Part shown: one piece after another, positions 7,677 to 16,989 of the stretch
How the letters are laid out: each line of letters opens with the position of its first letter
Numbering within the stretch: position 1 is the first letter of the stretch
DNA from: Microtetraspora fusca
GTDB lineage: Bacteria; Actinomycetota; Actinomycetes; Streptosporangiales; Streptosporangiaceae
Assembly (NCBI RefSeq): GCF_001570365.1
Contig: NZ_BBYK01000046.1
Coordinates: 1-64,000, forward strand
Length of the DNA stretch: 64,000 bases
Direction: 5' to 3'
Program-made: the position numbers and the translations under genes
The notes under the pieces: model-generated
The model's input: the letters and a program-made list of their open reading frames with translations, nothing else
Databases searched by the model: none
Told to the model about the DNA's origin: nothing

Positions 7677-10600
7677 TCAGGCCGAACGGAGGAGCCGGTC
7701 GATCTCCTGACGGGACAGGGTGGTGCCGCGCGCGTACGCCTCGTCGAACCGGGAGCCCAGGGCCGAACGGGCCGCCGTCGTCGCCGCCTCGATATCCATG
7801 TCGGCGCCGGCGGAGGCGTGAATGGCGTCGGCCGCGCCGAACAGCACGACCGCGCGCTCCGTGTCGCCCGCGCGCAGCAGGGTGATCGCGAATCCGGCGA
7901 CGACCGAGGCGAGAACGGGCAGGTCGGGGGCGGCGCCCAAGGCGTCCATCGCCAGCAGGTGGTGCTCCCGTGCCGCGGCGAAGTCGCCCCTGTCCGCGAG
8001 CGCCCTGGCGTAGGCGTGGTGCGCCCAGGCCTCCTGCTGGGGGATCACGGGGATTCGGTCCAGGTCCGCGATGACCTGCTCGTAGACGCGCAACGCCCCG
8101 TCGAGGTCCCCTCTGCGCCGCGCCACCTCGCCCTCACCGATCCGGAGCTGGGCCAGGGCGTGCGCGGGAAGGTCGGGAGTGACGGCGGCCCTGGCCCGGG
8201 CGATGTCGTCGGCGGCGCCCTCGAGGTCTCCCGCCTGGGCGCGCAGGCTCGCGAGCCGGGTCAGTGTGGAGACCGCATCTTCCGCGCTCACCCATTCGGA
8301 GGTCAGCTCCGCGACCTCCTCTATGAGGCCGGGCGGCAGGTCGCCGCGGGCGGCGTGGAGCGAGGCGAGGCTGAGCAGGGCCTCGCTGAGCCCCCAGCGT
8401 TCGCCGATCGTCCGGAAACCGGTGACGGCCGCCTCCAGATCCTGCCGGGACTGGTCCAGCTCAGGCTGGAAGCCGCCCCGGATCATGCGGGCCGAGCTCG
8501 CCAACCACAGGTCGTCGGAGCGCACATAGCCATCGAGCAGGGCGAGGCCGTGCTCCTCCTGTCCTCCCATGAACGCCATGACGGCCCTGCCGATCAGCAG
8601 CATCGGATGGAGAGAGCCCTCACGGACGGCGCGGTTGATAAGCGCGTCCATCCGAGCGGCCATGATCCTCAACCGGTCGGGATCGGCGAGCAGCGAGCCC
8701 AGCTTCGTGACATTGACCGCGAACTGGCAGCCGGCGTACGCCCCGGCCAGGCCAGAGGGAGGTTCGTCCCCCGCCAGCGCGAGAACCTGCTCGGCCCACA
8801 CCGCGCCCTCGGCCCGATAGCCGCGGAGCCACCAGAACCAGTTCAGCGAACTGCAGAGCCGTACGGCCAGCTCGACGTCCCGGTGATCCAGCGCCCAGCG
8901 GAGCGCGGCGTGGATGTCATCCTGTTCGGCGATCAGCCGGTCGATCCATTCGATCTGGTCGGCCGTACGCAGTCGCGGCTCGGCGCTCTCCACGAGCTCC
9001 AGGAACCGCAGGGCATGGCGATGCCGGAACGCGTCGAGTTCGCCGGCTTCGCCGAGCCGTTCGAGAGCGAAGGCGCGGATCGTCTCCAGCATCCGATATC
9101 GGCCGTCGTCCGCCATCTCGACCAGGGACTTGTCCACCAGCGACGGCAGGAGCTCCAGCACGTCCAGGCCGGCACCGCTTCCCGTCGCGCTGGGCGGCCA
9201 CTCGTCTCCGCACACGCGCTCGATGTCGTCGAACGTCGCTCCGCCTGCGAAAACGGCGAGCCTGCGGGCCAGTTTCCGCTCTCGTGGGTCCAGCAGGTCC
9301 CAGCTCCACTCCACCACGGCGCGGAGGGTCTGGTGCCGCGGAAGGGCCGTCCGATTGCCCGCGGTGAGCAGCCGGAAACGATCATCGAGCCGTATCGCGA
9401 GCTGCGCGGGCGTCAGAGCGCGCAGCCGTGCCGCGGCCAGCTCGATCGCCAGGGGCATGCCGTCGAGACGACGGCAGATGGTGACGACAGCGTTCACGTT
9501 CGACTCGTCGAGGGTGAACCCCGGCCGCGCGCCGAACGCTCTCTCCAGGAGGAGCCGCACGGCCGGACATTCGCGCGCCTCTTCGACGGTCGCGCCCTCG
9601 TGCGGCAGCCGCAGCGGCGGGATCGGCGCGAGCATCTCGCCCGGGACCCCGAGCGGTTCCCTGCTGGTGGCGAGCACGGTCACCCCGGGGCATTCCTCCA
9701 GAAGGCGCCGCGCGATCAACGCCGCCGTGTCGATCACGTGCTCGCAGTTGTCCAGCACAAGCAGGAGCCGCCGGATGCCCAGCACGGCGACGATCTGCGC
9801 GACGGGATCGATGGGATCGGCTCGCCACTCCCCCGCCACGGACCGGTCCGCCGTAACGCCGAGCGCGTCGAGGATGGCGTGCGGCACATCGACGGGGGCG
9901 GTGAGAGGAGCGAGCTCCACCATTCGGAACGTGTCGAGTCGGAACGTGTCGAGCGCCGCCGAAGCAAGGGTCGTCGAACTGTCGGCCCCGGAACTGGTGA
10001 TGCCGAGTGCCGTCTCGACAGCGAGCCGAGTCTTGCCCACTCCTCCTGGCCCGGTGATCGTCACCAGGCGCGAGATCCGCAGCAGATCGCCGACGTGGGA
10101 GACCTCTTCTTCCCGTCCGACAAAGCTGGTCAGAGGCATCCGTACAGTCGCTTGCCTCCGTCGCGGATCAGCCGAGCGCGCGGCGGGGCGGTGTGCTGTC
10201 CCTTCCCACAGGCCCTTCGCGGAACCTTCCCGGGCCTCCCCCACTGTGCTACCTGCCGAGCCGTCGAAGGCCGCGCCGCCCGGTGCCACGCTGCCCGGTG
10301 CCGAGCCACCGGAGGCCGCGCCGCCCGGTGCCGAGCCGTCGGAGGCTGTGCCGCCCAACGTCCTGTCGCCTTGAAGAGTGGCTCCCCCGGCGGCCCCGTT
10401 CTCCGTCCCGCCGCGACCGGCGCCGCTCGTCTCGCTACCCCCGTCGTGGCTCGCATAGCCGCTCGACCCCGCAAACCGAGGGACTCCGGCTCCGTTCCCG
10501 GCGCCTGGACCGTGGGACGCGCGCATTCTGGGGTCTTCCCGGACGTCGTCTCCTGCTCCCACCTCACCACCGTCGATCCAGCCTTCATGCGGCGGGGCTC

Positions 10601-11351
10601 CGTACGGGGCCGTGGGCGACGGCCGTACGGGATCGCCCCGCAGGACGGCGAGATGGGCGGCGCGGAGATCGGGCCCCGGATCGACGCCGAGCCCCTCCGT
10701 GAGCGCCTGGCGGATGTTCTCATAGAGGGCGAGTGCCTCGGCCTGCCTGCCGCTCGCGGCCAGAGCGCGCATCGCCAACCCTTGCAACCGTTCTCTGAAC
10801 GGATGCTCCGCCGCCTCCGCGGACAGGTCGATCCGCCATCCGAGCGTCAGGTACGCCTCCGCCCGGGCCTCGATCACGGCCAACCGCCGTTCTTCGAGCA
10901 GTGCGGCGGCGCTCGCCAGGTAAGGCACGGCGTGCAGGTCGGCGAGCGCCGGACCCCGCCAGAGCGCGAGGGCCTCGTCGAACGCACGGGCGGCTGCCTC
11001 GGGCGTCCGTTCGGCATGTTCACGCTGCGTGAGCCGGGCGAAGCGGTGGGCATCGACGTGGGCGGGATCGACGTCGACGAGATAGCCACCGGGACGACCC
11101 ACGATCACATTGGGCGGGCCTATGGCCGCCCGAAGTCGCTTGACCAGGGTCTGGAGCGCGTTCACGGTGTTGGCGGGCAGATCCTCGCCCCAGAGAATGT
11201 CGGCGAGGCGCTCATGAGTGAGGAGCCTCCCGGGTTCCAGCGCCAGGCCGGCGAGCAACGCTCGGAGCCGCAGTCCGCCGAGGGTGACCCGCTCGCCGCT
11301 AGGGTTCACGACCTCCAACGGTCCCAGGAGAGAAATCCGCACAGCGGACAT
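7677..11351 (-). CDS. AfsR/SARP-type transcriptional regulator (wHTH-BTAD-NB-ARC-TPR)
   Basis: Large regulator of 1224 residues. An OmpR-like winged helix at about 1-95 (SLLGPLEVVNPSGERVTLGG) is followed by a bacterial transcriptional activator domain to about 245 (ending GLGVDPGPDLRAAH). A low-complexity Gly/Ala/Ser linker spans about 250-390. An NB-ARC ATPase has Walker A GPGGVGKT near 435, Walker B LLLVLDNCEHV and the LATSREPLGVPGE motif. The C-terminal third is helical and TPR-like. Such proteins activate secondary-metabolite or exporter genes after a signal-driven ATPase switch. Neighbours are a DrrAB-like exporter on one side and the RiPP locus on the other; either could be a target. 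Confidence 0.9.
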   Translation of the reverse strand: MSAVRISLLGPLEVVNPSGERVTLGGLRLRALLAGLALEPGRLLTHERLADILWGEDLPANTVNALQTLVKRLRAAIGPPNVIVGRPGGYLVDVDPAHVDAHRFARLTQREHAERTPEAAARAFDEALALWRGPALADLHAVPYLASAAALLEERRLAVIEARAEAYLTLGWRIDLSAEAAEHPFRERLQGLAMRALAASGRQAEALALYENIRQALTEGLGVDPGPDLRAAHLAVLRGDPVRPSPTAPYGAPPHEGWIDGGEVGAGDDVREDPRMRASHGPGAGNGAGVPRFAGSSGYASHDGGSETSGAGRGGTENGAAGGATLQGDRTLGGTASDGSAPGGAASGGSAPGSVAPGGAAFDGSAGSTVGEAREGSAKGLWEGTAHRPAARSADPRRRQATVRMPLTSFVGREEEVSHVGDLLRISRLVTITGPGGVGKTRLAVETALGITSSGADSSTTLASAALDTFRLDTFRMVELAPLTAPVDVPHAILDALGVTADRSVAGEWRADPIDPVAQIVAVLGIRRLLLVLDNCEHVIDTAALIARRLLEECPGVTVLATSREPLGVPGEMLAPIPPLRLPHEGATVEEARECPAVRLLLERAFGARPGFTLDESNVNAVVTICRRLDGMPLAIELAAARLRALTPAQLAIRLDDRFRLLTAGNRTALPRHQTLRAVVEWSWDLLDPRERKLARRLAVFAGGATFDDIERVCGDEWPPSATGSGAGLDVLELLPSLVDKSLVEMADDGRYRMLETIRAFALERLGEAGELDAFRHRHALRFLELVESAEPRLRTADQIEWIDRLIAEQDDIHAALRWALDHRDVELAVRLCSSLNWFWWLRGYRAEGAVWAEQVLALAGDEPPSGLAGAYAGCQFAVNVTKLGSLLADPDRLRIMAARMDALINRAVREGSLHPMLLIGRAVMAFMGGQEEHGLALLDGYVRSDDLWLASSARMIRGGFQPELDQSRQDLEAAVTGFRTIGERWGLSEALLSLASLHAARGDLPPGLIEEVAELTSEWVSAEDAVSTLTRLASLRAQAGDLEGAADDIARARAAVTPDLPAHALAQLRIGEGEVARRRGDLDGALRVYEQVIADLDRIPVIPQQEAWAHHAYARALADRGDFAAAREHHLLAMDALGAAPDLPVLASVVAGFAITLLRAGDTERAVVLFGAADAIHASAGADMDIEAATTAARSALGSRFDEAYARGTTLSRQEIDRLLRSA

Positions 11352-11690
11352 CCTGCACCCGGCACATTGCTGAGCCGTCCATCCGCCCTGCCACCACCAT
11401 TCTCACGACCGGCTCACTCGCCCCTGACAGGCGAGTCGGCATCTTCAAGACCGACTCAGCTCGTCATGTCACAGGAGATCGCACTCTCGCGACCGGCTCG
11501 CCCTCATTCGCCCTGTCACCGCCAGCACCGTCACTACCGATTCACCTTCAGCGGTTGCCGTGCCTGTTGCCACGTCCGTGGTCGGTACAGCTGGACGATC
11601 TCCCGGTGCCGTCCTCCGCGACACGCGCACCAGCGGGAGAGACTGGTCCATATCCGGGCAAACCTCGTGAACGACTCGGCAATTACCGGC
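11352..11690. other. intergenic region between regulator and RiPP exporter
   Basis: This 339-base stretch carries the upstream region of the AfsR-like gene and the 3' end of the RiPP operon. It contains a small hairpin (annotated) and several degenerate copies of a CGACCGGCTCRCTCG-like phrase (near 11408, 11450 and 11491). No coding sequence with good codon bias was seen. Confidence 0.5.
11416..11436. terminator. hairpin downstream of RiPP operon
   Basis: A perfect 7-bp stem ACTCGCC/GGCGAGT with a 7-base loop lies 255 bases beyond the last gene of the RiPP operon. It may end that transcript, but the stem is short and there is no T-run. Confidence 0.3.
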
Positions 11691-13838
11691 TCAACTCGGC
11701 AGAGGGACCGTCTGGGCGGCCACGAGGCGGGCGTACCGGCCACGCAGGGCGAGCAGGTCGGCGTGGGTTCCGCGTTCGACGATCCGGCCCTGTTCGACGA
11801 CGAGGATGAGGTCGGCGTCACGGATCGTGCTCAGCCGGTGGGCGATCACGATCCTCGTCTGCGTCAACCGCGCCAGGTTGGCCTCGATGGCCGCCTCGGT
11901 GGCGCTGTCCAGATGGCTGGTCGCCTCGTCGAGCAGGAGGATCTTGGGCTGGGAGAGCAGCGCGCGGGCCAGCGCGAGCCGCTGCCGCTGGCCGCCGGAC
12001 AGACCGCCGCCCTCGACCAGCATGGTCTCGTAGGCCATCGGCATCGCGGCGATCTCGTCGTGGATGCGGGCGATCTTCGCGGCGTACGTGATCCGATCGA
12101 GGGAGGCGCCCGGGTCGTTCAGGGCGATGTTCTCCCGGATGGAACCGGTGAAAAGTGACGGCTCCTGGTTCACCACGCCGAACTGGCGGCGGAGCGACCG
12201 GAGGTTGAGCTCCGCCATGGGCACGCCGTCGTACCGGATCTCGCCGGTGGTCGGGGTGTGCAGCGCGAGCAGCAGGCGGGCGAGTGTGCTCTTGCCCGAG
12301 CCGGATGGCCCCACGAGCGCGACCTTCTGACCGCGCCGGATCATGAGGGAGACGCCCTGGAGCGTCCACGGTCCGCGCGGGTCGTGCCGATAGCCGACGT
12401 CGCGCAGCTCCACCTCACCGCGCAGGCGGAGCACTTCGATGCCGTCCAACGGCTCGGGGCGGGACGCGAGGATGTCCGAGAGCCGGTCGAAGTGCGCTCC
12501 GGCCTGCTGGAGGCTCTGCAACCCGCTCATCAGGGAGCTCATCGGAGCGAGCGCGGCCACGGCGAGCGCGTTGAGCGCGAGCAGGGTGCCGAGGCTCATC
12601 GAACCGTCGAGCACCCGCCACGCGCCGACCCACAGCAGCCCGAGGGGGGCCAGGAACCGGATCGCGCCGAGAGCGGAGTCCACGAGGCCCTGCGCCAGAC
12701 CGCCCCGTACGTCGGCGTCGAGTTGGGCGCGGAACAGGTCCGACCAGCGCTTCACCGCTCGCGGCTCCGCCCCGGACGCCTTGAGCGTCTCGATGCCTCC
12801 GATGGCCTCGATCAGCCGGCTCTGGGTAGCCGAGAGTGCGGCCAGTTCGCGCTGTGTCAGATCTTTGATGCGGCCGGACGTCGCGATCAGCAGCGCGAGC
12901 TGGACGACGGTCAACCCCGTGAGGCAGGCGCCGAATACGGGATCGCGGACGAAGACAAGGACCAGATAGCCGAGGGCGAGCGGCCCGTCGAGCAACGCCG
13001 ACAGCAGCTGCCCGGTCAGCATCCCGCGCAACAGGCTCACGCTGCCGGCTCGGGTGACCAGGTCGCCCGCGCCGCGCTGCGCGAAATACCGGTACGGCAG
13101 CGCGATCAGGTGCTCGACGAGGCCGACTGTGAGGTCCCCGTCGGCGCGGGCCCGAAGGGTGACCAGCAGCACCGATCGGAGGTAGGCGACGGCGAACTGG
13201 GTGACCGCCGCCACGCCGACGGCCAGGCCGAGAACGGTGAGGAGTTGGTCGTCCCTTCCCGGAAGGATCCGGTCGACCAGCACCTCGGACACCGTCGGCA
13301 ACGCGAGGCCGGCGAGCTGGAGCAGCAGCGTGGCCAGCACGATCTGAGCGAGCAGCCCGCGTCGCCGCAGGAGAAGGGTCCGCAGGAACGCGCGCCGCCA
13401 GGCGACCGGGCCGCCGGACGTACGCATTCTGCGGAACGAGCGTCCGGGCTCGAAAGCGAGGACCACGCCGCTGAAGCCCGCCGCGAACTCCTCAGGGCTC
13501 AGTCTCCGGCGCCCCAGGGCGGGATCGACCACATCGATGCGGCGCTCGGTCCAACGCTCGACGACGACGAAGTGATTGGACTCCCAATGAACGACGGCGG
13601 GAAGCGGCAGCCGGGCCAGGTCGGCGGGGGCCAGCGCGGAACCCCTCGCCTTCAGCCCCGACGCCCGGGCCGCCGCCATGATGTCGCGCGCGGTGAGGCC
13701 GTCCCTGCCGATCTGGAGCCGCTCGTTCAGCTCGTGAGGGGAGGTGCGGCGGCCGTGGAAGCTCAAGACCATGGCCAGGCAGGCCGCGCCGCACTCGGTC
13801 GCCGTGTTCTGCTGGGCGACGGGGACGCGGCGTCTCAT
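11691..13838 (-). CDS. C39 peptidase-containing ABC exporter (PCAT) of the RiPP locus
   Basis: Fused leader peptidase and exporter of 715 residues. The N-terminal C39 domain keeps the catalytic triad: Cys16 (ATECGAAC), His89 (ESNHF) and Asp105 (VVDPALG). A six-helix ABC membrane domain follows (about 155-430), then the ATPase with Walker A GPSGSGKS, signature LSGGQRQRLALARALL, Walker B ILLLDEAT and the H-loop IVIAHRLSTIRDADLI. The family cuts precursors after Gly-Gly and exports the C-terminal part through the membrane, matching the precursor at 17028-17177. The start MRRRVPVA is fixed by a 4-base overlap with the stop of the small gene upstream. Confidence 0.93.
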   Translation of the reverse strand: MRRRVPVAQQNTATECGAACLAMVLSFHGRRTSPHELNERLQIGRDGLTARDIMAAARASGLKARGSALAPADLARLPLPAVVHWESNHFVVVERWTERRIDVVDPALGRRRLSPEEFAAGFSGVVLAFEPGRSFRRMRTSGGPVAWRRAFLRTLLLRRRGLLAQIVLATLLLQLAGLALPTVSEVLVDRILPGRDDQLLTVLGLAVGVAAVTQFAVAYLRSVLLVTLRARADGDLTVGLVEHLIALPYRYFAQRGAGDLVTRAGSVSLLRGMLTGQLLSALLDGPLALGYLVLVFVRDPVFGACLTGLTVVQLALLIATSGRIKDLTQRELAALSATQSRLIEAIGGIETLKASGAEPRAVKRWSDLFRAQLDADVRGGLAQGLVDSALGAIRFLAPLGLLWVGAWRVLDGSMSLGTLLALNALAVAALAPMSSLMSGLQSLQQAGAHFDRLSDILASRPEPLDGIEVLRLRGEVELRDVGYRHDPRGPWTLQGVSLMIRRGQKVALVGPSGSGKSTLARLLLALHTPTTGEIRYDGVPMAELNLRSLRRQFGVVNQEPSLFTGSIRENIALNDPGASLDRITYAAKIARIHDEIAAMPMAYETMLVEGGGLSGGQRQRLALARALLSQPKILLLDEATSHLDSATEAAIEANLARLTQTRIVIAHRLSTIRDADLILVVEQGRIVERGTHADLLALRGRYARLVAAQTVPLPS

Positions 13839-13954
13839 GAGGTCACCGTCCCGAGGCGTACGAAGAGGGTGAGCACGGTCACGACCAGGACCGCGACGAT
13901 GATCCAGAGGATGAGAAGGGCCGATCCGGCGGCGCCGGGCTTCTGGCCGGTCAC
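13835..13954 (-). CDS. 39-residue membrane protein of the RiPP operon
   Basis: A very short gene fits exactly between its neighbours: its GTG overlaps the stop of the PpiC-like gene (GTGA) and its stop overlaps the exporter start (ATGA). The product opens MTGQKPGAAGSA, has one strong membrane helix (ALLILWIIVAVLVVTVLTLF) and ends RLGTVTS. Coupling on both sides argues that it is translated. It could be an exporter accessory subunit or a membrane anchor for the maturation complex. No homology is claimed. Confidence 0.7.
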   Translation of the reverse strand: MTGQKPGAAGSALLILWIIVAVLVVTVLTLFVRLGTVTS

Positions 13955-15954
13955 AGCCAGTGCCAGGTGACGGAGGCCCGCGCGCGTCGCTCGGCGAGCC
14001 ATTCGGCGAACGCGACCCGCCCGGCGGCGGCCAGCACCGCAGGATCGCCGTCGGCCGCGGGACGCCGGTCGAGCACGACGCCGCTGAAGTACGTCCGGCC
14101 GGCCTCCGCACCGCTGGAATATGTCCCGCCGACATCCGCGCTGCTGCGATCCGTCAAGCCGCCGCCACCAGACCGCGCACCGCTGAACAAGGTCCCACCG
14201 GCATCCGCGCCACTGCCCGCCAAGCCGTCGCCCGCGTCAGTGGACCATGCCGCATCGACATGCGCGCCGCTGGACAAGGCCTCGTGGACATCCGCGCTGC
14301 TGCGCGCCAAGCCGCCACCCGCACCACCGACATGCGCACCGCTGAACAAGGTCCCACCGGCATCCGCGCCACTGCCCGCCAAGCTGCCGTCCGCGTCAGT
14401 GGACCACGCCCTGTCGGCATCTGCGCCGCTGCTCTGTCGAGCGCCGTCCGTCGGGTGCGCGCCCTGTGCAGAGGCATCCCCCGGAACGCCATCGGGTCTG
14501 GAACGCATGCCACTCGAAGACGCCGCAGGCACGCTGACGGAGCCGGCCCGCACGCCTCTCGAAGGCACGCCGCCGCGACCCTCCTGATACGAGGGGCGCC
14601 CGGCGACACGGCCGTCGCCGGAACGGGCTCCGGCGTACCAAGCCTCGGGCTGGAGCGGGCCGACGACCACTCCGACGGGCGCATCGCGGAGGGGTTCCGG
14701 CAGGCCGCTCGCCACGCGCTCGCAGAGCGTCGCCTCGGCGGCCCCTTCGTCGGCCAGAACGCGGGGCAGGTTCGCGAGGAACTCGGTGGCGTCCGCCCCG
14801 GGGAAGGGATGCGGCCCGATCACCCAGGCGGCCGTGACCCGGTCGAAGTCGCCACGATGCCGTGCGAGGTAGCCGGGTGCCAGCTCGGCCTCCTTTCGGC
14901 GGCGAAAGCGGATCCGGCGAGCGAGAGCGGTCACCTCCTCCTCGAACTGCTCCGCCGTCATGCCCATGCGGTCGAGCCAGGCGAGCACGGCCTGGCGTCC
15001 GTGCAGGCCACGGCGACGGCGGAACGCGTCGGCGGCCTCCTGGACGTCACCGTCAACGAGCGGTTCGTCCCTGGACGCGGCCACGAGCAGGCAGTGGTCG
15101 ACGATGTCATCGTGTGCCGAGCCGTTCCGCCCCGTCAGGCCGCGGAGCATGAGGAAGGCGTCAGGCAGCGACAGGTGGGCGCCGTCCACGCTGACGAGTT
15201 GGTTGGCCGCCCAGTGGGTGGAGTGGTCGACGGGCCAGGAGATCCCGTCATCGGACGGCGCGGTCAGGGCCACCGTGCCGCCGTCGGGATGCGCGACGAG
15301 CAGGTCGTAGTCGACGACCGGGGTGCCGGGTCGTGCATCGACGACGAGCTGGGCGTCCAGCTCGGGATGCGCCGCGGCCCATGTGGCAGCGGCCCGGCGG
15401 GCGGCGGTGACGCCGGAGCGCCTGCGGTCCAGGGCACGCAGCAGCTCGATTCCGGACTCCACCGCCACGCCGAACGGGATCTCCTGCTCGATCTTGGACG
15501 CGACCGTTTCCGTCGCCCCGAACCCGATGCCTGACACGTGTGCCTTGGAAACCCGCTGCTCGCACGCGGGCATGTCGGGCCCGAAAACTCCTGGGCCACC
15601 TTCCGCCATCCCAGCGCGGAAGTCTGCCAAGCCACATTCGCCTGTCTCGGACATCGGGTCCTCAGAGGCGACCGAAGACGCCGTCGGCCCGACACGTTCC
15701 GCCCCAGAGGTCCCAGCGCCGAACTGCACCACGCCGCGTCCGATCGCTGACACGACTGCCTCGAACATCCGCTCCTCAGACCCGGACGCCGTCGGCCCGA
15801 CACGTTCCGCCCCAGAGGTCCCAGCGCCGAGCTCCGCCACGCCGCGTCCGATCGCTGACACGGCTGTCTCCGACACCGCTGTTCCGATAGCCCGCGGCCC
15901 GCGCCCGGTTCCCGGCTCCGGCGCCTCGCGGTCGATCTCAGGAAGGCTGCTCAT
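13951..15954 (-). CDS. PpiC/SurA-like peptide maturation protein with repeat insertions
   Basis: Protein of 667 residues resembling, from memory, the family NCBI calls putative peptide maturation system protein (TIGR04500), which is related to PpiC-type prolyl isomerases and found with ATP-grasp RiPP enzymes. The conserved core is about 165-440 (LLRALDRRR; AYLARHRGDFDRVTAAWV) and resumes at about 625-667, ending AEWLAERRARASVTWHWL. About 185 residues of Gly/Ala/Ser/Asp repeats interrupt the core before this C-terminal piece, and a 36-residue repeat lies near the N-terminus. A perfect Shine-Dalgarno AAGGAGGTG precedes the ATG. It overlaps the ATP-grasp gene by 17 bases, so the two are co-expressed. 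Confidence 0.75.
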   Translation of the reverse strand: MSSLPEIDREAPEPGTGRGPRAIGTAVSETAVSAIGRGVAELGAGTSGAERVGPTASGSEERMFEAVVSAIGRGVVQFGAGTSGAERVGPTASSVASEDPMSETGECGLADFRAGMAEGGPGVFGPDMPACEQRVSKAHVSGIGFGATETVASKIEQEIPFGVAVESGIELLRALDRRRSGVTAARRAAATWAAAHPELDAQLVVDARPGTPVVDYDLLVAHPDGGTVALTAPSDDGISWPVDHSTHWAANQLVSVDGAHLSLPDAFLMLRGLTGRNGSAHDDIVDHCLLVAASRDEPLVDGDVQEAADAFRRRRGLHGRQAVLAWLDRMGMTAEQFEEEVTALARRIRFRRRKEAELAPGYLARHRGDFDRVTAAWVIGPHPFPGADATEFLANLPRVLADEGAAEATLCERVASGLPEPLRDAPVGVVVGPLQPEAWYAGARSGDGRVAGRPSYQEGRGGVPSRGVRAGSVSVPAASSSGMRSRPDGVPGDASAQGAHPTDGARQSSGADADRAWSTDADGSLAGSGADAGGTLFSGAHVGGAGGGLARSSADVHEALSSGAHVDAAWSTDAGDGLAGSGADAGGTLFSGARSGGGGLTDRSSADVGGTYSSGAEAGRTYFSGVVLDRRPAADGDPAVLAAAGRVAFAEWLAERRARASVTWHWL
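14175..14384. repeat. 159-bp direct repeat unit inside the PpiC-like gene
   Basis: About 51 identical bases at 14175-14225 recur at 14334-14384, an offset of 159 bases or 53 codons, with further similarity after each copy. The period keeps the reading frame, so the repeat expands the Gly/Ala/Ser/Asp-rich insertion of the protein. Confidence 0.85.
15677..15863. repeat. 108-bp direct repeat in the 5' part of the PpiC-like gene
   Basis: About 46 identical bases starting at 15677 recur at 15785, an offset of 108 bases or 36 codons, and similarity continues to about 15863. The encoded repeat reads roughly AIGRGV(A/V)(E/Q)(L/F)GAGTSGAERVGPTAS. Confidence 0.85.
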
Positions 15955-16945
15955 CGTGGTGTGCCACCTCCTTGCCGCGTCTCGCGGCGGTCACCAGCCA
16001 TTCGGCCACGGCGTCGCCGATCGGCAGGCCGGTGGCGGCCTCCAGCCAGCCCCACTCACCGTTGGGATTGATCTCCAGAAACACGTACTCGCCGTCGGGG
16101 CGCAGGATGAGGTCGATGGCGCCGTAGGCGAGGCCCAGGTCGGCGACCAGGTCGAGGCAGCGCCGTTCGACGTCGGCGGGCAGGTGGTGTACGCCGTAGC
16201 GCACGCGGCCGTCGTCGTAGTGGCGCCAGTCGTCGCGGGCGGCCCGTGAGCTTCCCGCGTCGATCTCGGCGGCGAAGGCGCGCTCGCCCACGACCATGAC
16301 GCGCAGCTCCACGGCCTTGGGGACGTACGGCTGCAGGATGACCGGCTCGTGCTGGAGGCGGTGGCGTGAGGTGAGGTGCCTGCGGGTCACGAGGGTGGTG
16401 TAGACGCGGTGGTCCTGGCCGTCGAGCAGGAACCGGTGCGAGTCGAAGAGCTTGGCGACCAGCCGCCCGCCACTCCGCGCGTACGCGGGGACGAGCGCGG
16501 CGGGGTCGTTCGTCATCACGGTCTCGGGGATCGCGAAGCCCAGCCGGACGGCCCGGTCCAGGTGGACGAGCTTGTTGTGAGCCCGGTCCACCACCGGGAG
16601 GCGGGCGGGGAACCACGGGACGGGCAACAACTCCCAGAGCCCGGACATGAAGAATCGGGAGACCCGGTCCACGTGCGCGCGCTGCGTCGGCTCGGTCATG
16701 TTGATCGCGGCGGAGGGGGCGTTCGGCCGCCTGACCCAGACGGCGGTCACCTCGGCCAGATCGAGCACGAGCTCCTGGGTGGACAGTATGAACGAGGGTC
16801 GGTCACCGATGAAGGTGGCGGTGACCCGGCCTCCGGAGGGGAAGTCGCCCGGGTCCCACCACACGACCGGGAGTCCCCTCGACTCGATCTTGGGCAGGAC
16901 CATGTCCACAGTGGCGTCGCCGCGGTCACTCAGTACTAGAAGCAT
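15938..16945 (-). CDS. ATP-grasp RiPP maturase (graspetide ligase-like)
   Basis: Protein of 335 residues with an ATP-grasp fold of the MvdD/TgmB type. Such enzymes activate Asp or Glu side chains of a precursor peptide as acyl-phosphates and join them to Thr/Ser or Lys side chains, giving omega-ester or omega-amide macrocycles. Visible features are the N-terminal MLLVLSDRGDATVDMVLPKI, the mid-region RLVAKLFDSHRFL, the ELRVMVVGERAFAAEIDA strand and the metal/ATP-binding end YGAIDLILRPDGEYVFLEINPNGEWGWLE. The start follows GGGAAAG by 4 bases. It lies directly after the precursor gene and overlaps the PpiC-like gene. Confidence 0.88.
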   Translation of the reverse strand: MLLVLSDRGDATVDMVLPKIESRGLPVVWWDPGDFPSGGRVTATFIGDRPSFILSTQELVLDLAEVTAVWVRRPNAPSAAINMTEPTQRAHVDRVSRFFMSGLWELLPVPWFPARLPVVDRAHNKLVHLDRAVRLGFAIPETVMTNDPAALVPAYARSGGRLVAKLFDSHRFLLDGQDHRVYTTLVTRRHLTSRHRLQHEPVILQPYVPKAVELRVMVVGERAFAAEIDAGSSRAARDDWRHYDDGRVRYGVHHLPADVERRCLDLVADLGLAYGAIDLILRPDGEYVFLEINPNGEWGWLEAATGLPIGDAVAEWLVTAARRGKEVAHHDEQPS

Positions 16946-16989
16946 GTCGCTTTCCCTTGCTCGCGACCGCCTGGGGCGACGCGGAGCAC

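Noticed and set aside
6438-12158. A 1906-codon open frame on the plus strand
   Set aside because: It runs antisense to the AfsR-like gene and part of the exporter gene, is arginine/glycine-rich and has no domain; it is a by-product of high GC content.
12258-13970. A 570-codon plus-strand frame opposite the C39 exporter gene
   Set aside because: Antisense shadow rich in Arg/Glu/Gln/Gly; the minus-strand frame has all peptidase and ABC motifs.
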